From: Phoronis australis | Lineage: Eukaryota > Phoronida > Phoronidae | Length of the DNA stretch: 64,000 nt | Assembly: GCA_002633005.1 (NCBI GenBank) | Contig: NMRA01000975.1 | Coordinates: forward strand, 6,175 to 70,174 | Reading direction: 5' to 3' | Part shown: in pieces, positions 50,801-60,510 of the stretch | Numbering within the stretch: the first letter of the stretch is position 1 | Layout of the letters: each line of letters opens with the position of its first letter | The notes under the pieces: model-generated | The model's database searches: none | Seen by the model: only the letters and a program-made list of their open reading frames with translations | What the model was told of the DNA's origin: nothing | Translations under genes and position numbers: made by a program

Positions 50801-53800
50801 AAATTATTCTCATTGAATTGTAGGCTTTATTTTTTCAGTAGGTATGCGTTTTTTAGTAAAACTTTTTCTGCATTTGAACAGAGATTTTAAAAATATTGTT
50901 CCTCCAATCATACTGGTCTTTTGTCAACATGTTGATAACGGCATTTTCAAGGCAACTGCCTATCAGATTTTTGAAATACGTCTTAGTTTGTGTCAGGTGC
51001 TATATTTGAGGAGCCTTCATTCAATAACACAACTGGTGTCAATATAAGGTCTGTTGTTATCATTACACCCCTTATGTACTGTACATGAATGATAGGATGA
51101 AGTTCCTTAGGTTTAGAACTCAACAGGCGCAAAGGTGGATTTTTATTTGACAAAATTTCTCAAAAATTTAAATGAGAAAAGGGGTTTGTTGTGAAGATTT
51201 TTGTTTTGTAACAATCATGACTGAAATACTTCATTGGTAATTTGAGCTTGAGTAGCATTGCATTAACTTTAAATTAATTTTAAAAAAGGAAGAAATTGCT
51301 TCACTGAGAAGTGCTGTGGATTACATTACACAGCATTTTCATTTGCTTTACTTTCATTTTAATTAAGTTTGATTGAGGCATTATTCATTTCAGTGTTAGA
51401 AATACCCAAATTAACCAGGGGAATCTTTTTCAATTTTTTACTAAAACTCGTCAGTCATAAGTGAAAGCTTACAATATTTGAACTTGTTTTTGAAATTCAG
51501 CTTTGAGGTAATTCTTAGAGATTTTTAATTTTCATTTACTTTTATTAATGTGTGCATAATAAGTAATAAACATGACATTTTTAGTGACGGTCCAAATTAA
51601 TTAAGTCATGATATAACATTTACCATAAATGATTGATATAAACTATGCTTAAAACAAGTAGACAATTATTATACTTGGCAAATTTTTCAAACTAGAATTC
51701 TGTGCATTCATCATTTTGCAATTAGCACTTCTTGGTCCAGGTACATAATATCCATTATATTTCTGATGTCAGGTGTGGTATGGTTCACTTGACAACCAGG
51801 TGAATAATTGATTAACAAATACCTGCACACTGAAAGTAGTGCTATTGTTATTGGAGAGTGGAAGTTCTTTATTAACTCCTTGGGAATTGTTGCCATCATA
51901 AAAGTGAAGTTTTATTGATGAAAACGTTTTCTGTTATTATAGCAGTTTAAACGAGTTATCAGGAAAATCACCTAAGTTTTCAGTACCGGTATTTAACATT
52001 AAGGAATTTATAATTTCAGTTTTTGAAGGATTAGCCAAATTGAAGTTTTCTTTCGTACTGAATGTAGAGTAAGTGGGTCAAGTTGTGTGTATTCTTAGAA
52101 AAAAGTTACTGACAAATTCTAAGTTGCCCAGGTTTGAAGTATCAGTGCTAGTGTGACGACTTCCTATGTAGTAATGTGAAATCTTGTTAAACCCCTTAGC
52201 CAATATAGTAAAACTGAGCACTAATCTACATGTATCTGTCATGCGTTATGTTATAGATATTGTTTCAAGAAAGGTTGCCAAAAGTTAGCCTTATAATGAG
52301 ATTAGACCCAAGTTGGGCACTGCTTAATTTGTCGATATTACCATGAAATAAAAATCCCCTGGAGTTATTGAAAAAAGTTGTTAAGTCACACAAAAATTTC
52401 AGGAAAAAAGTTAAACAGGTGCATTACAGTCTTTGTCCTCTAACTTTATTCTGTGTTGATGTAATGGATATTTTATTCTGCGCAGATGTATTGGAAATTT
52501 GTTGTTGTAGGCTGTGAATAGTGCTGCTTGACATTGACTATGTAGGTTGAATACAGACTGTTATATTATTACTTTTGTATTGACATTTATGGATTTTGCT
52601 TTGTTAAAAGATATTTGCGTCATGGCACTTGTAAACCCTAGCAATAGTTGTCATAACAAACGGGCAATAGGTTAACCTTGACAGTGATGGTTTATTTATG
52701 CGTTGCCGTAGGTGTGACAAATTTAATGAAAATACTGATTCAGCTGTGCCTTATCACCAGATTTATCAACTGTTTTTGCTGTTACATCTAACATATTCTG
52801 AAGTTCATCAGACATTGTTTCCAGTACTATTGGGTTTAAGCAAAACCTGGGCTTGTTATTGTTTCCATTTATCATTAATATAATATCAACAGGATCCGTA
52901 TAGGTACGGTAGAATCTAAGCAATACAATACAGTATGGTAGTCAAGGAAATAGTAGTTGTTTGTTTAATCATGAAGGATATGTAGCCCCAAGTAAATGCT
53001 AATGTGGTGTCCAGCGTTTTGTTTTACCATGTTTAAGAGTTTGATAAATTGTGAGCATTCACAACTGTGTTAGAAGTCTTTGAAAAAGGAATGGCGTTTA
53101 TTTAGGAAATTGGTGAGATATTGCTGTAGCCATGGTGACGCATGGTTTTCATGGAAATACTAAACCTTGAGGAATAATTTAGTTTTCTAATGTTGTGCTT
53201 GCATAAAGTTTTAAAGCGCAAGCGGGTTTATAGGGCTTTTTGCTCTACGGACACAAACAAAAAATGCTGCCAGCACGTTGTTTTAAGGTTTATGCATGTT
53301 TTTAGCTTGAGCTGTCTATGAGTAAATGCCATGCAGCATAGACCAAAATTCCCAACTTGAATATTGCCCATCTTACCAGAGATTATCAATTATACCTTAT
53401 TTACCTGTATTCATTATATTGTAACTACTAGTCATAATAAATGACATATTGCCTATCTCCGTCTCCTTTTCATCTTTAGTAACGAGCTTGCAACGCGCAT
53501 ATCATTTATCTATTATTCAGGACGTATGTCGATCATAAATATATTTGTAGCCATTTCTAACAGTCTTGTTTTACGCCCGTTAATTACAAGCATTTTGTGT
53601 TGTGTGCGTTACTAATTGAATAATTACTGCAAAAACAATCTTGTTGTCAATGAGAATACAGGTTTATCCAGTGCTTTTAGTTTTTGCACAAATAATTCTT
53701 CTATTGTTTTACAGCATGTTTGGAGTTTGTAGCAGGCTACTGACCCAAAGCTGCTTACTCTTCAATTTTTGTTTTGGCTTATTGTTATAAAATGGTTTGA

Positions 53801-56450
53801 TTTCTAGAAGAACCAGAAAAATGTGCAGAAGGTCAGGAAGCGGACAAGCCAGCTGAGAATTCTGAGGCCCCCGCTGAGACGACGGAAGCACCCGCTGAGA
53901 CATCTGAAGAACAGAAACCAGCTGAAGGCATGCTATGTTGATGTTCATCTGTAGTTTGAACGCACGTGGCACACTGTATTGTCTTTTGTGTTGCACCGAT
54001 GCATGTTCATCTGTGCTTCATGCCATTCTATCGCTACTGTTGGTCACACTGGTGCCTCCCTCTTTTGGAAAACATGTCACTTTCGGTTGCAGTGCCAGGT
54101 GATTTTTTTGATATACTTAATTGCTATTTTGGGAAAAAAGGAAAGAAGAATTACCGTCAGATTTTAATTGAACAAGCCATGTGACCATCGGATATCTTTG
54201 ACTTGCAGGATCATTCCATGATTCACAGGTTTTGAAACTGAGGAAGCCAGCTAAAGCAGATTATATTACCGTAGTTTAAGTATTAAATATTCAAATTTCA
54301 AGAACTAATTGTTTAATTTGGAATGGTGGCTTTGATATTTCAAAACCTGGGAATGACTACTAACGCTCATTTCAACACTTCAAGTTTGGTCTTTGTTTTT
54401 CACAACAGTGAGGTTCTCCACTAACTGCATGCTAAAGTGTATAATCTAATCCATCTTTGTCTTTCTTCAATTTACATTACAGTGCACTTGTGAAGAGGTG
54501 ATTGTATAACATGTGCTTTCTTTTAAAGTTGCTATGGCATTCTGTGTTTGGCAGTTCTTGTTAGGAATTACCGTTTAAAATTGACAACTCGGGTGAACTC
54601 TTGTTGTCAATGTAGGTTTTCCAAAAAGGTTAAAATTTATACATTTGACGATCTTTCACTCAGCATATGTGTAATATGTCACATATTGATTTGTGAATAG
54701 CCACTTTGTACATTCAGCGTTATATTTGGAATAAAACCAAGACATTTCAAATTCACAAGAAAAGAATTGATTTTAATGCACACCACAGAAGTTCCTTGCT
54801 TCCATTCATCTCTTCAGCAGCGTGTTCTTTTGGTCATTTCATTCAAAACAGTTTGTCATTTTTACAAGCTGAACACTGCACATGGATGTCTCTAGCGCAG
54901 CTGATTGATGTGAAGCAATAAACATGTCTACGACGACAACGGTTTTTAGTGTGCCAGTACCAGTTAAAAGAAATCCATTGCAAGCATATTTTCAGTGAAT
55001 TGTGTTTTTCTCAATTAATGTTAAGTATGCACTACATGTAATGTGCTACACTGTAGTTAAAGGAACAAGCACCAGGTGGTACTGCTGAGGTTTGAACACA
55101 ATTGCCTGGGCTGCATTCCATAGATGCGAGGTATCGCACTAGCATTCTTATGAGTGTCTTTGGTCAATGGAACGCAACCCTTTGACATGCCATAGCTTCT
55201 TAACAAAACTAATCTCTCCAGGTTGTTGCTCTACTCCTTGAATGGCTTCACACTAATGTTCTTGCCTAGACTGACTGCTCGTTGTCAAAACTGGAAGGTG
55301 ATTCTCTTGTTCTGTTAGTGCCCGTGAAGATGTATGTTGCCATGGTTACCATGAAGATGTGTTGCCATGGTTACCATGAGATAGAAAGAGTTCTTCTGCA
55401 TGTTGGCCTGAAATATTACTTACAGCTCTTTTGCTCGACTTTTGTGCTAGTCTCAAGTTTTCTGTAGTTGACTTGAACCCTTGAAACAGCCTTAATGTAA
55501 TCTCCCAGGCAGGTTTGGGGTGTCTACCACTCCTGGTTGTTCACTTTTTATGTTGACTGTTTTTTTTACTGGGTAAATGTAGTAGCAATTATCATTTATG
55601 GAATTGTATTATACCAATTGAATTGCTGTTGTTTCTTCACCATATGGTGATTAACATCCCAGAAATCTTGGCATTGGTGTTTTTGTCCATTTTCTTTATT
55701 CCACGATTCTCGGTAATGTTGTCTGTTCCTTGGTTTTGGCTGTAAATTAATAACAATATCATGGGTTTACAGAGAGTGAGAAGCCTGCAGAGGAATCCCC
55801 TGCATCAGATGACAAGCCAGCAGATGAGGAACAGAAGCCAGCTGAGGGTATATTCATTTAATGCATATTGTTTACTGACTAGTTCTTAAAGCCACAAATC
55901 GTGTTCTCTGTGTTTTTAACGTGAAACTCCAATTTTGACCACTTTCACCTTGTTTGAGTACAGCGAGAAATGATTCCTTAGTCATGTTGTGAATTTGACT
56001 GTGTTGTTAGTATAATGACGGAAATCAATAAAGTTTTAAGTCACTATTTTTTGTGCCAAAATAACTGCAAAATGCCAGTTACCAGGCTGTGAATGGTTCC
56101 CAGCCTGGATACAAGATGCAGCTACATCTAATTGATGCTGTGTGTTTTGTGGCTCTCTTCATCCTCTTCAGTATAAATACACAACTTGATTCACTTCTTC
56201 ACGTATATGTTGTCACGTGCATTGCTTTGTGAAAATTACGTAACATCTTGTTTGCTATTTTGTGAAGTCTGTGAAAGTGTCACTAAGCATATCCTTCCCA
56301 TTTACGTAGGTTCATGTTATTCTAGGCCTGCTATTTAAGTGTCTGGCTGTACTTTGTAATTTTATGATGCAGAAGTCAGTACCTTTGTCCTTAAATATCT
56401 CAAAAGTAATTTATTGAATATGTTTTTTTTTTTCAGCGGCTGCTGAGTAA
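41711..56450 (+). CDS. Acidic, disordered, N-myristoylated BASP1-like protein (203 aa)
   Basis: Six exons (41711-41876, 44560-44625, 48213-48383, 53808-53927, 55773-55847, 56437-56450) join in phase to 612 bp. The start is ATG in AAAATGGG context. The N-terminus is Met-Gly-Cys-Asn-Ser-Ser-Lys, a textbook myristoylation site (Gly2) with a palmitoylatable Cys3 and a nearby lysine patch. It therefore probably anchors to the inner plasma membrane. The rest is Glu, Lys, Pro and Ala-rich with recurring KPA(E/D) and EEQKPAEG words, no globular domain or membrane segment, and ends AAAE. Composition and layout resemble vertebrate BASP1/CAP-23 and MARCKS-type cortical proteins, but low-complexity likeness does not prove orthology. 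All introns are phase 1, so any internal exon can be skipped in frame. Confidence 0.75.
41877..44559 (+). other. BASP1-like gene intron 1
   Basis: This is AT-rich intron sequence. It begins with TTTAGGCCTAGGCCTAGG near 41911, an instance of a dispersed AGGCCT palindrome. No further gene is seen. Confidence 0.6.
44560..44625 (+). CDS. BASP1-like gene exon 2
   Basis: This exon is 66 bp (22 codons), acceptor TTTCTAG, donor CTG|GTATGT, phase 1 at both ends. It encodes ETSQKEQETQGEEKKDEEKP, highly charged and without a domain. Confidence 0.75.
44626..48212 (+). other. BASP1-like gene intron 2
   Basis: This 3.6-kb intron has no recognised gene or transposon. RFX-box-like words occur at 46277-46290 and 47179-47192. 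Confidence 0.55.
48213..48383 (+). CDS. BASP1-like gene exon 3
   Basis: This exon is 171 bp (57 codons), phase 1 at both ends, donor GAAG|GTAAGG. It is acidic with two Cys (AVCEDVPVDE and SDHCADDKTE). The acceptor reads ATCAGAAGAAG, so one or two Glu codons could be trimmed by use of the next AAG. Confidence 0.72.
49205..49660 (-). mobile_element. Decayed LINE retrotransposon, C-terminal reverse-transcriptase tail
   Basis: The minus strand reads ENRLHRIALARFRCSAH, a stop, then GRFSGFDREDRLCPCCDSGK followed by VETEF. Downstream, in shifted frames, it has PRYDKVEDI and HVLRKGARYLINAEKCRNEF. The FRCSAH...GR...RLCPCC...VE-EF pattern is the zinc-knuckle tail that follows the reverse transcriptase in many invertebrate LINEs. 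Stops and frameshifts show it is dead. It lies antisense in intron 3 of the BASP1-like gene. Confidence 0.72.
53367..53540 (+). repeat. LTR-like repeat, copy 2 (partner 33936-34150)
   Basis: It is collinear with the 33.9-kb copy over TGCCCATCTTACCAGAGATTA, AGTCATAATAAATGAC, TTTCATCTTTAGTAACGAGC and TATGTCGATCATAAAT. It is solo here, with no internal retroelement sequence adjacent. Confidence 0.5.
53808..53927 (+). CDS. BASP1-like gene exon 4, GC donor
   Basis: This exon is 120 bp (40 codons), acceptor TTTCTAG. It contains the near-duplicate peptides SEAPAETTEAPAETSE and ends EEQKPAE. The phase-consistent end is GAAG|GCATGC, a GC donor. Reading on without splicing adds Gly-Met-Leu-Cys then TGA, a possible short alternative end. 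Confidence 0.7.
53928..55772 (+). other. BASP1-like gene intron 4
   Basis: This 1.8-kb intron begins with the GC donor. It includes a tandem pair of RFX-box-like palindromes at 55328-55379 and another at 54528. No gene is seen. Confidence 0.55.
55328..55379 (+). promoter_or_regulatory. Tandem RFX X-box-like palindromes
   Basis: Two adjacent copies of AGATGT..GTTGCCATGGTTACCATGA are present, with cores at 55336-55349 and 55361-55374. The RFX consensus is GTTGCC-AT-GGYAAC; these match all but one base. It lies in an intron, so any enhancer role is inference. Confidence 0.4.
55773..55847 (+). CDS. BASP1-like gene exon 5
   Basis: This exon is 75 bp (25 codons), acceptor TTTACAG, donor GAGG|GTATAT, phase 1 at both ends. 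It encodes ESEKPAEESPASDDKPADEE then QKPAEG, echoing the end of exon 4 and suggesting origin by exon duplication. Confidence 0.75.
56437..56450 (+). CDS. BASP1-like gene exon 6 (last codons and stop)
   Basis: A long T-run and TTTCAG precede CG-GCT-GCT-GAG-TAA. With the phase 1 base carried over, this gives Ala-Ala-Ala-Glu-stop. The exon continues as 3' untranslated sequence. Confidence 0.7.
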
Positions 56451-58960
56451 TTTGTCTTTCGCCTTTTGGTGGACATTCCACGTTAGACCTGGGATTACTC
56501 TTTTTGTATTCAAGACAATCGTGCAAGTATCTATCCCAAATATTGCCAGGAGTTCAAGCAAAAAATCTCCACACAAGATCTGAATCCTTCAAATAAAATA
56601 TTTCTGCTTTATCTTCATGTTACTTTACAACAGTAGTATCCCCATTTCCAAGTAAAAACCCTTCGTTTCTGCTGATAGTGACTGTTTGGTCACAGCACGT
56701 GTGCCACTGAATATCACGGCTGATGAAATATTATTGGATCGATGCATGTTAAAAGTCTTAGTCACTGTTTGGTCGTCCTCCATTTAGATAAAACCAGGTT
56801 ATACCTTTTATTTGACTTTTTGTAAAAATTAGTCTGCTCAAATCATTGTAAATATTTTATTGTTATTGTTATGTAATCGACATTTATGCATTGAAATTGT
56901 TATCAGATACCGTGTGTATATAATAGGCCACTTTTCTGTTCCATCCGGTTGTGAATATATTTCAAGCAGCTAGTGGTTCCTGAAGTCAATTTTGTCACCT
57001 CATTGTGAGTTGACCTCAAGATGTTACACTTGCCTTAGTTATCTCCCCTTGCTCCTCTTGCCTTTGTCTGTTGTTAGCTGAAGACTGTTTAGGTGTACGG
57101 TATCTGCCCATCAACATTGCTTTTTTGCTGAAAGCGAGTATTTATTGTAGAATTCGCTTGTTGGCATTGTGGCTGTTAAGTGTCAAAATAAGGATTTGAT
57201 AGCTTATGTTGCTTAAACTAGTGTTATGCTGCCATAAAGAAGTGCGTTATGGCAATTGTCATAGAGAATGTTTGGGAAGTACCGTACTTGTCTGGGTTAA
57301 TGTCCATGCTTGATTTAGTGTCCACAATGGTACTCTATGAGCTGATCATACTCGTGTGCAAATAAACAGTGAAGGCCTGCATGTGAGCAGCATTTTACTA
57401 GTGCATCAGACACACTTTATCTTTAGATCGAAAAAAACTTGGTCACACTACCCTCAGAACTCTACTGAATTGAAGTACTTTGGGTGATCCTCCTTTGTAG
57501 ATGGTAAGCCCTTACCAGTGCATTGTCTACAATCAGCTGTGAAGTGCAACGTTTACTTTGATCCCTGGGCGATTGACCTTTGGGGTAAGCTCCCACCCCC
57601 GACTTTTCAACATTTTTGTCTTTTTATTTTATTATGCTCAACATAATGCCCACCTGTTGATTTGTAACGTAAGCGCCGTTGGCAATAACACGGATTAGTA
57701 CGGTAAAGTCAAGTATATAACCATGACAGGGGGTATAGTTGTGCAATGTTTACAACTGTGCAATTTGGTATGCTGTCTGCAAAGGGAACACCAGGTTGTA
57801 ATGTTGTTGGCTGTGGGCACTGGTGTGATATAAGCATCATGACCTATTGACCTCTTAAATTGACTGTCCAGTTTTTCTAAAGCCAAAGTAGTGTGCATTA
57901 ATATGACCCCTCCTCTTGGAACATGTATTGTAAGCAAATGGCAAGTGCAGGAAATGAGACAAATTAAATTGGCCAGGACTATGCTTTGGTTAGTGTGGTT
58001 CCCATAGCTGACAAACTTGTTACTTGCTAAATGATCTAAATTTGTTTTAATTGGCAACTTTACTCTACAGAGGTGCACCTACTATTGCTTTAAAATATTT
58101 AATCACCGAGTGATCTGCACAATCTGTGTGTTATGGGTATAAGTTAAAAATGATATTAGTTGATTACAACCAATGGTTGTATTATTACTATTACTAAAAA
58201 TGGTCACTTTTACATTTCACCATCTTTTGATTAAAATTTGTTGGCATCACACCATGCATAATTTGAAGTTTAACTAAATTTCACTTAGATTAGATATCTG
58301 CCCCTTAGAATGCTATGCAGTTAACTTAAATGATCTAATCTCATTGCTTTATATTTAATGTGAATATTATTTACTAGGAAGCATACGTAACTAAATTAAC
58401 TCGATCTCACATAGGCTGATACTGGCAGAAATTTGTTGAGGCTTTGGCCTCATAGTTGAAACGGTTAATGGATGTGTGCAAATTCTCATTGATTTTTACA
58501 CATGAAGTTCACCTGCAATAACCTACTTTGTCAAAATGTGCGAGTACGTGTTGCTTTGCTTACTGCTAGACAAAGGTTAAAGTTCATTTCCCCGAATATG
58601 GTGTTCTGTTCTAGTGACATAGCTTAATGCTTCCAGTATTACAAAGAGTTGCTTGGTTTGATTAAAAGTCTTTGGTTTTCACAGTCTACGACTTAAGACA
58701 GCTAACTGCAAGAGACACATTGTCAGAAATTTCTTCATTGTGGTTAAACAGTTATGCATGCCGCCGGTGAATGCCATTAATGCCCTCTATTGTCAAGTTT
58801 GTAGGGTGTTACTATGGCTCATAGAGTAGTTGCATTGTTGAAAGTTGTCTGCATTTTAGATCACCCAAGTTTCTGACTTTTCATCACTTGCCCTTTGTAA
58901 ATAAATTGTGTGTTAATGATGTTTCTCTGTAAATTTTTAATAAATTTGATTTGGTATATG
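56451..58960 (+). other. Probable 3' untranslated region and downstream flank of the BASP1-like gene
   Basis: Candidate polyadenylation signals AATAAA lie at 56592-56597, 57361-57366 and 58938-58943. Any of these could end the transcript. No other gene is recognised in this stretch. Confidence 0.45.
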
Positions 58961-59214
58961 TTAACATGTTGTGTTGCTTTTATATAAGAGACTGACTGAC
59001 AATTTAGACAAGTGTACCAATGCAATGTGTCATCTTGACAGACTTCAAAATCTAGCATACACGGCATGTTGTGATGAAGTTCAAAACGCTCGCACACTAG
59101 AATACAAAGCAAGGATTGGAATGACCAATGACAAAACGAGAGCAATGCAGAACGTTGAAATGTGTCCATGAATGCACTGCAAACGGTGTGCTTCTAGGGG
59201 TGTTTATTTGTATC

Positions 59215-60510
59215 ATAAAAATGACCACTAGATGGCGCAAAATATGTAGAATCCATCCGAAAACTGGTGTATGTCATCAAAGCTATTTACCAAATTTCAG
59301 AAAAATGTCAACGAACTTCAGAGAAATCGAAGAAAACAAAAAAAATGAAACTGCCACTTGGGAGGCTATGGCCGCAAAACAAAACATAACTGCCACTAGG
59401 AGGTGCCACAGTAGATGAAGTCGTTAGAAAATCATTAACTGTCCTCTTCACACTAAGAACATGTACGCCAATTTTCACGATCATCCTTGTGGTTTGGTTG
59501 ACAGAGGGGCGGATGCCAAAAACAGACTAGAAAACAGTAATAATGGCCACTAGATGGTGCATAATATGACGAATCCATCCGAAAACAGGAACATGTCATC
59601 ATTTCAATAGGAAGCTATTTATCAAATTTCTTAAAAATCCGTCAAGCAGCTTTAAAGAAACCTAAGAAAACAGAAACAAGAGCAACGCGGAGCCTTGCAA
59701 TGCGCCCACGAATTCACCGCTAACGTGCTTCTAGGGGTGTTTATTTGAAACACAAAAATTTGCAACTGGATGGCACAAAATATGTCGAATCCATCTGAGA
59801 ACTAATGCATGTCATCAAAGCTATTTACCAAATTTCATATAAATCTGTAAAGGAACTTCTGAGAAAGCAGAGGAAAATGAAAAAATGAAATTGCCACTAA
59901 GAGGCTATAAGCGCAAAAAACATAACTGCCACAAAGAGGCACCAAAGTAAAGTCATCGGAAAATCATCGTCAGACTTCCTCTTCCCATTAGGAACATCAA
60001 TGCCAATTTCCACAACCATCCTTAGAGTGGTTTGGTTGACAGAAAGGCAGACGTCAAATAACAAGACTCGAAAACAAAATGGCCACAAGGTGGCGCAAAA
60101 TGCCTCGAATTTTACCGAAAACCGGATGACGGGGTCACCTCACTAATAGATGCCTGACTGCCAAATTTTATGAAAATCCATTGACGATCCTTTAAGATGC
60201 AGAGGCAAACATAAAAAATAAAACTGCCACTAGGGGGCACACTGGTAGCCCGATCCGTCCGAAAGTAGTCATCCTCTGAAGACAACTTCATATAAATACA
60301 CCAGCACAATTCAATAAAGATTCTGAAGAGCATTTAGGAGATACAACCATGGACGCAAAAACAAACGAAACTGCCACTAGGAGGCGCCATAGTATTCCAT
60401 AGTCATCGGAAAATCATTGTCAGCTGCTCTCTTCACAGTAAGAACATATATGCCAACTTTCAAAACCATACCTAGAGTGGTTTGATTGATAAAACGGCAG
60501 ACGCCAAAAA
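59215..60510 (+). repeat. Complex repeat (about 450-530 bp unit) with CTCF-like motifs
   Basis: Successive degenerate units share the CCACTAGATGGCGCAAAATATG, GAATCCATCCGAAAAC, ACCAAATTTCA, and GTGGTTTGGTTGACAGA modules; the last recurs near 59491, 60029 and 60477. Each unit carries several CCACTAG(G/A)(G/T)GGC words. There is no coding frame. Probably a transposon-derived or satellite-like sequence. Confidence 0.7.

Larger units (their letters stand above)
48384..53807 (+). other. BASP1-like gene intron 3, carries a LINE fragment
   Basis: This 5.4-kb intron contains an antisense LINE 3' fragment (49205-49660) and an LTR-like repeat (53367-53540). Nothing else is recognised. Confidence 0.6.
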
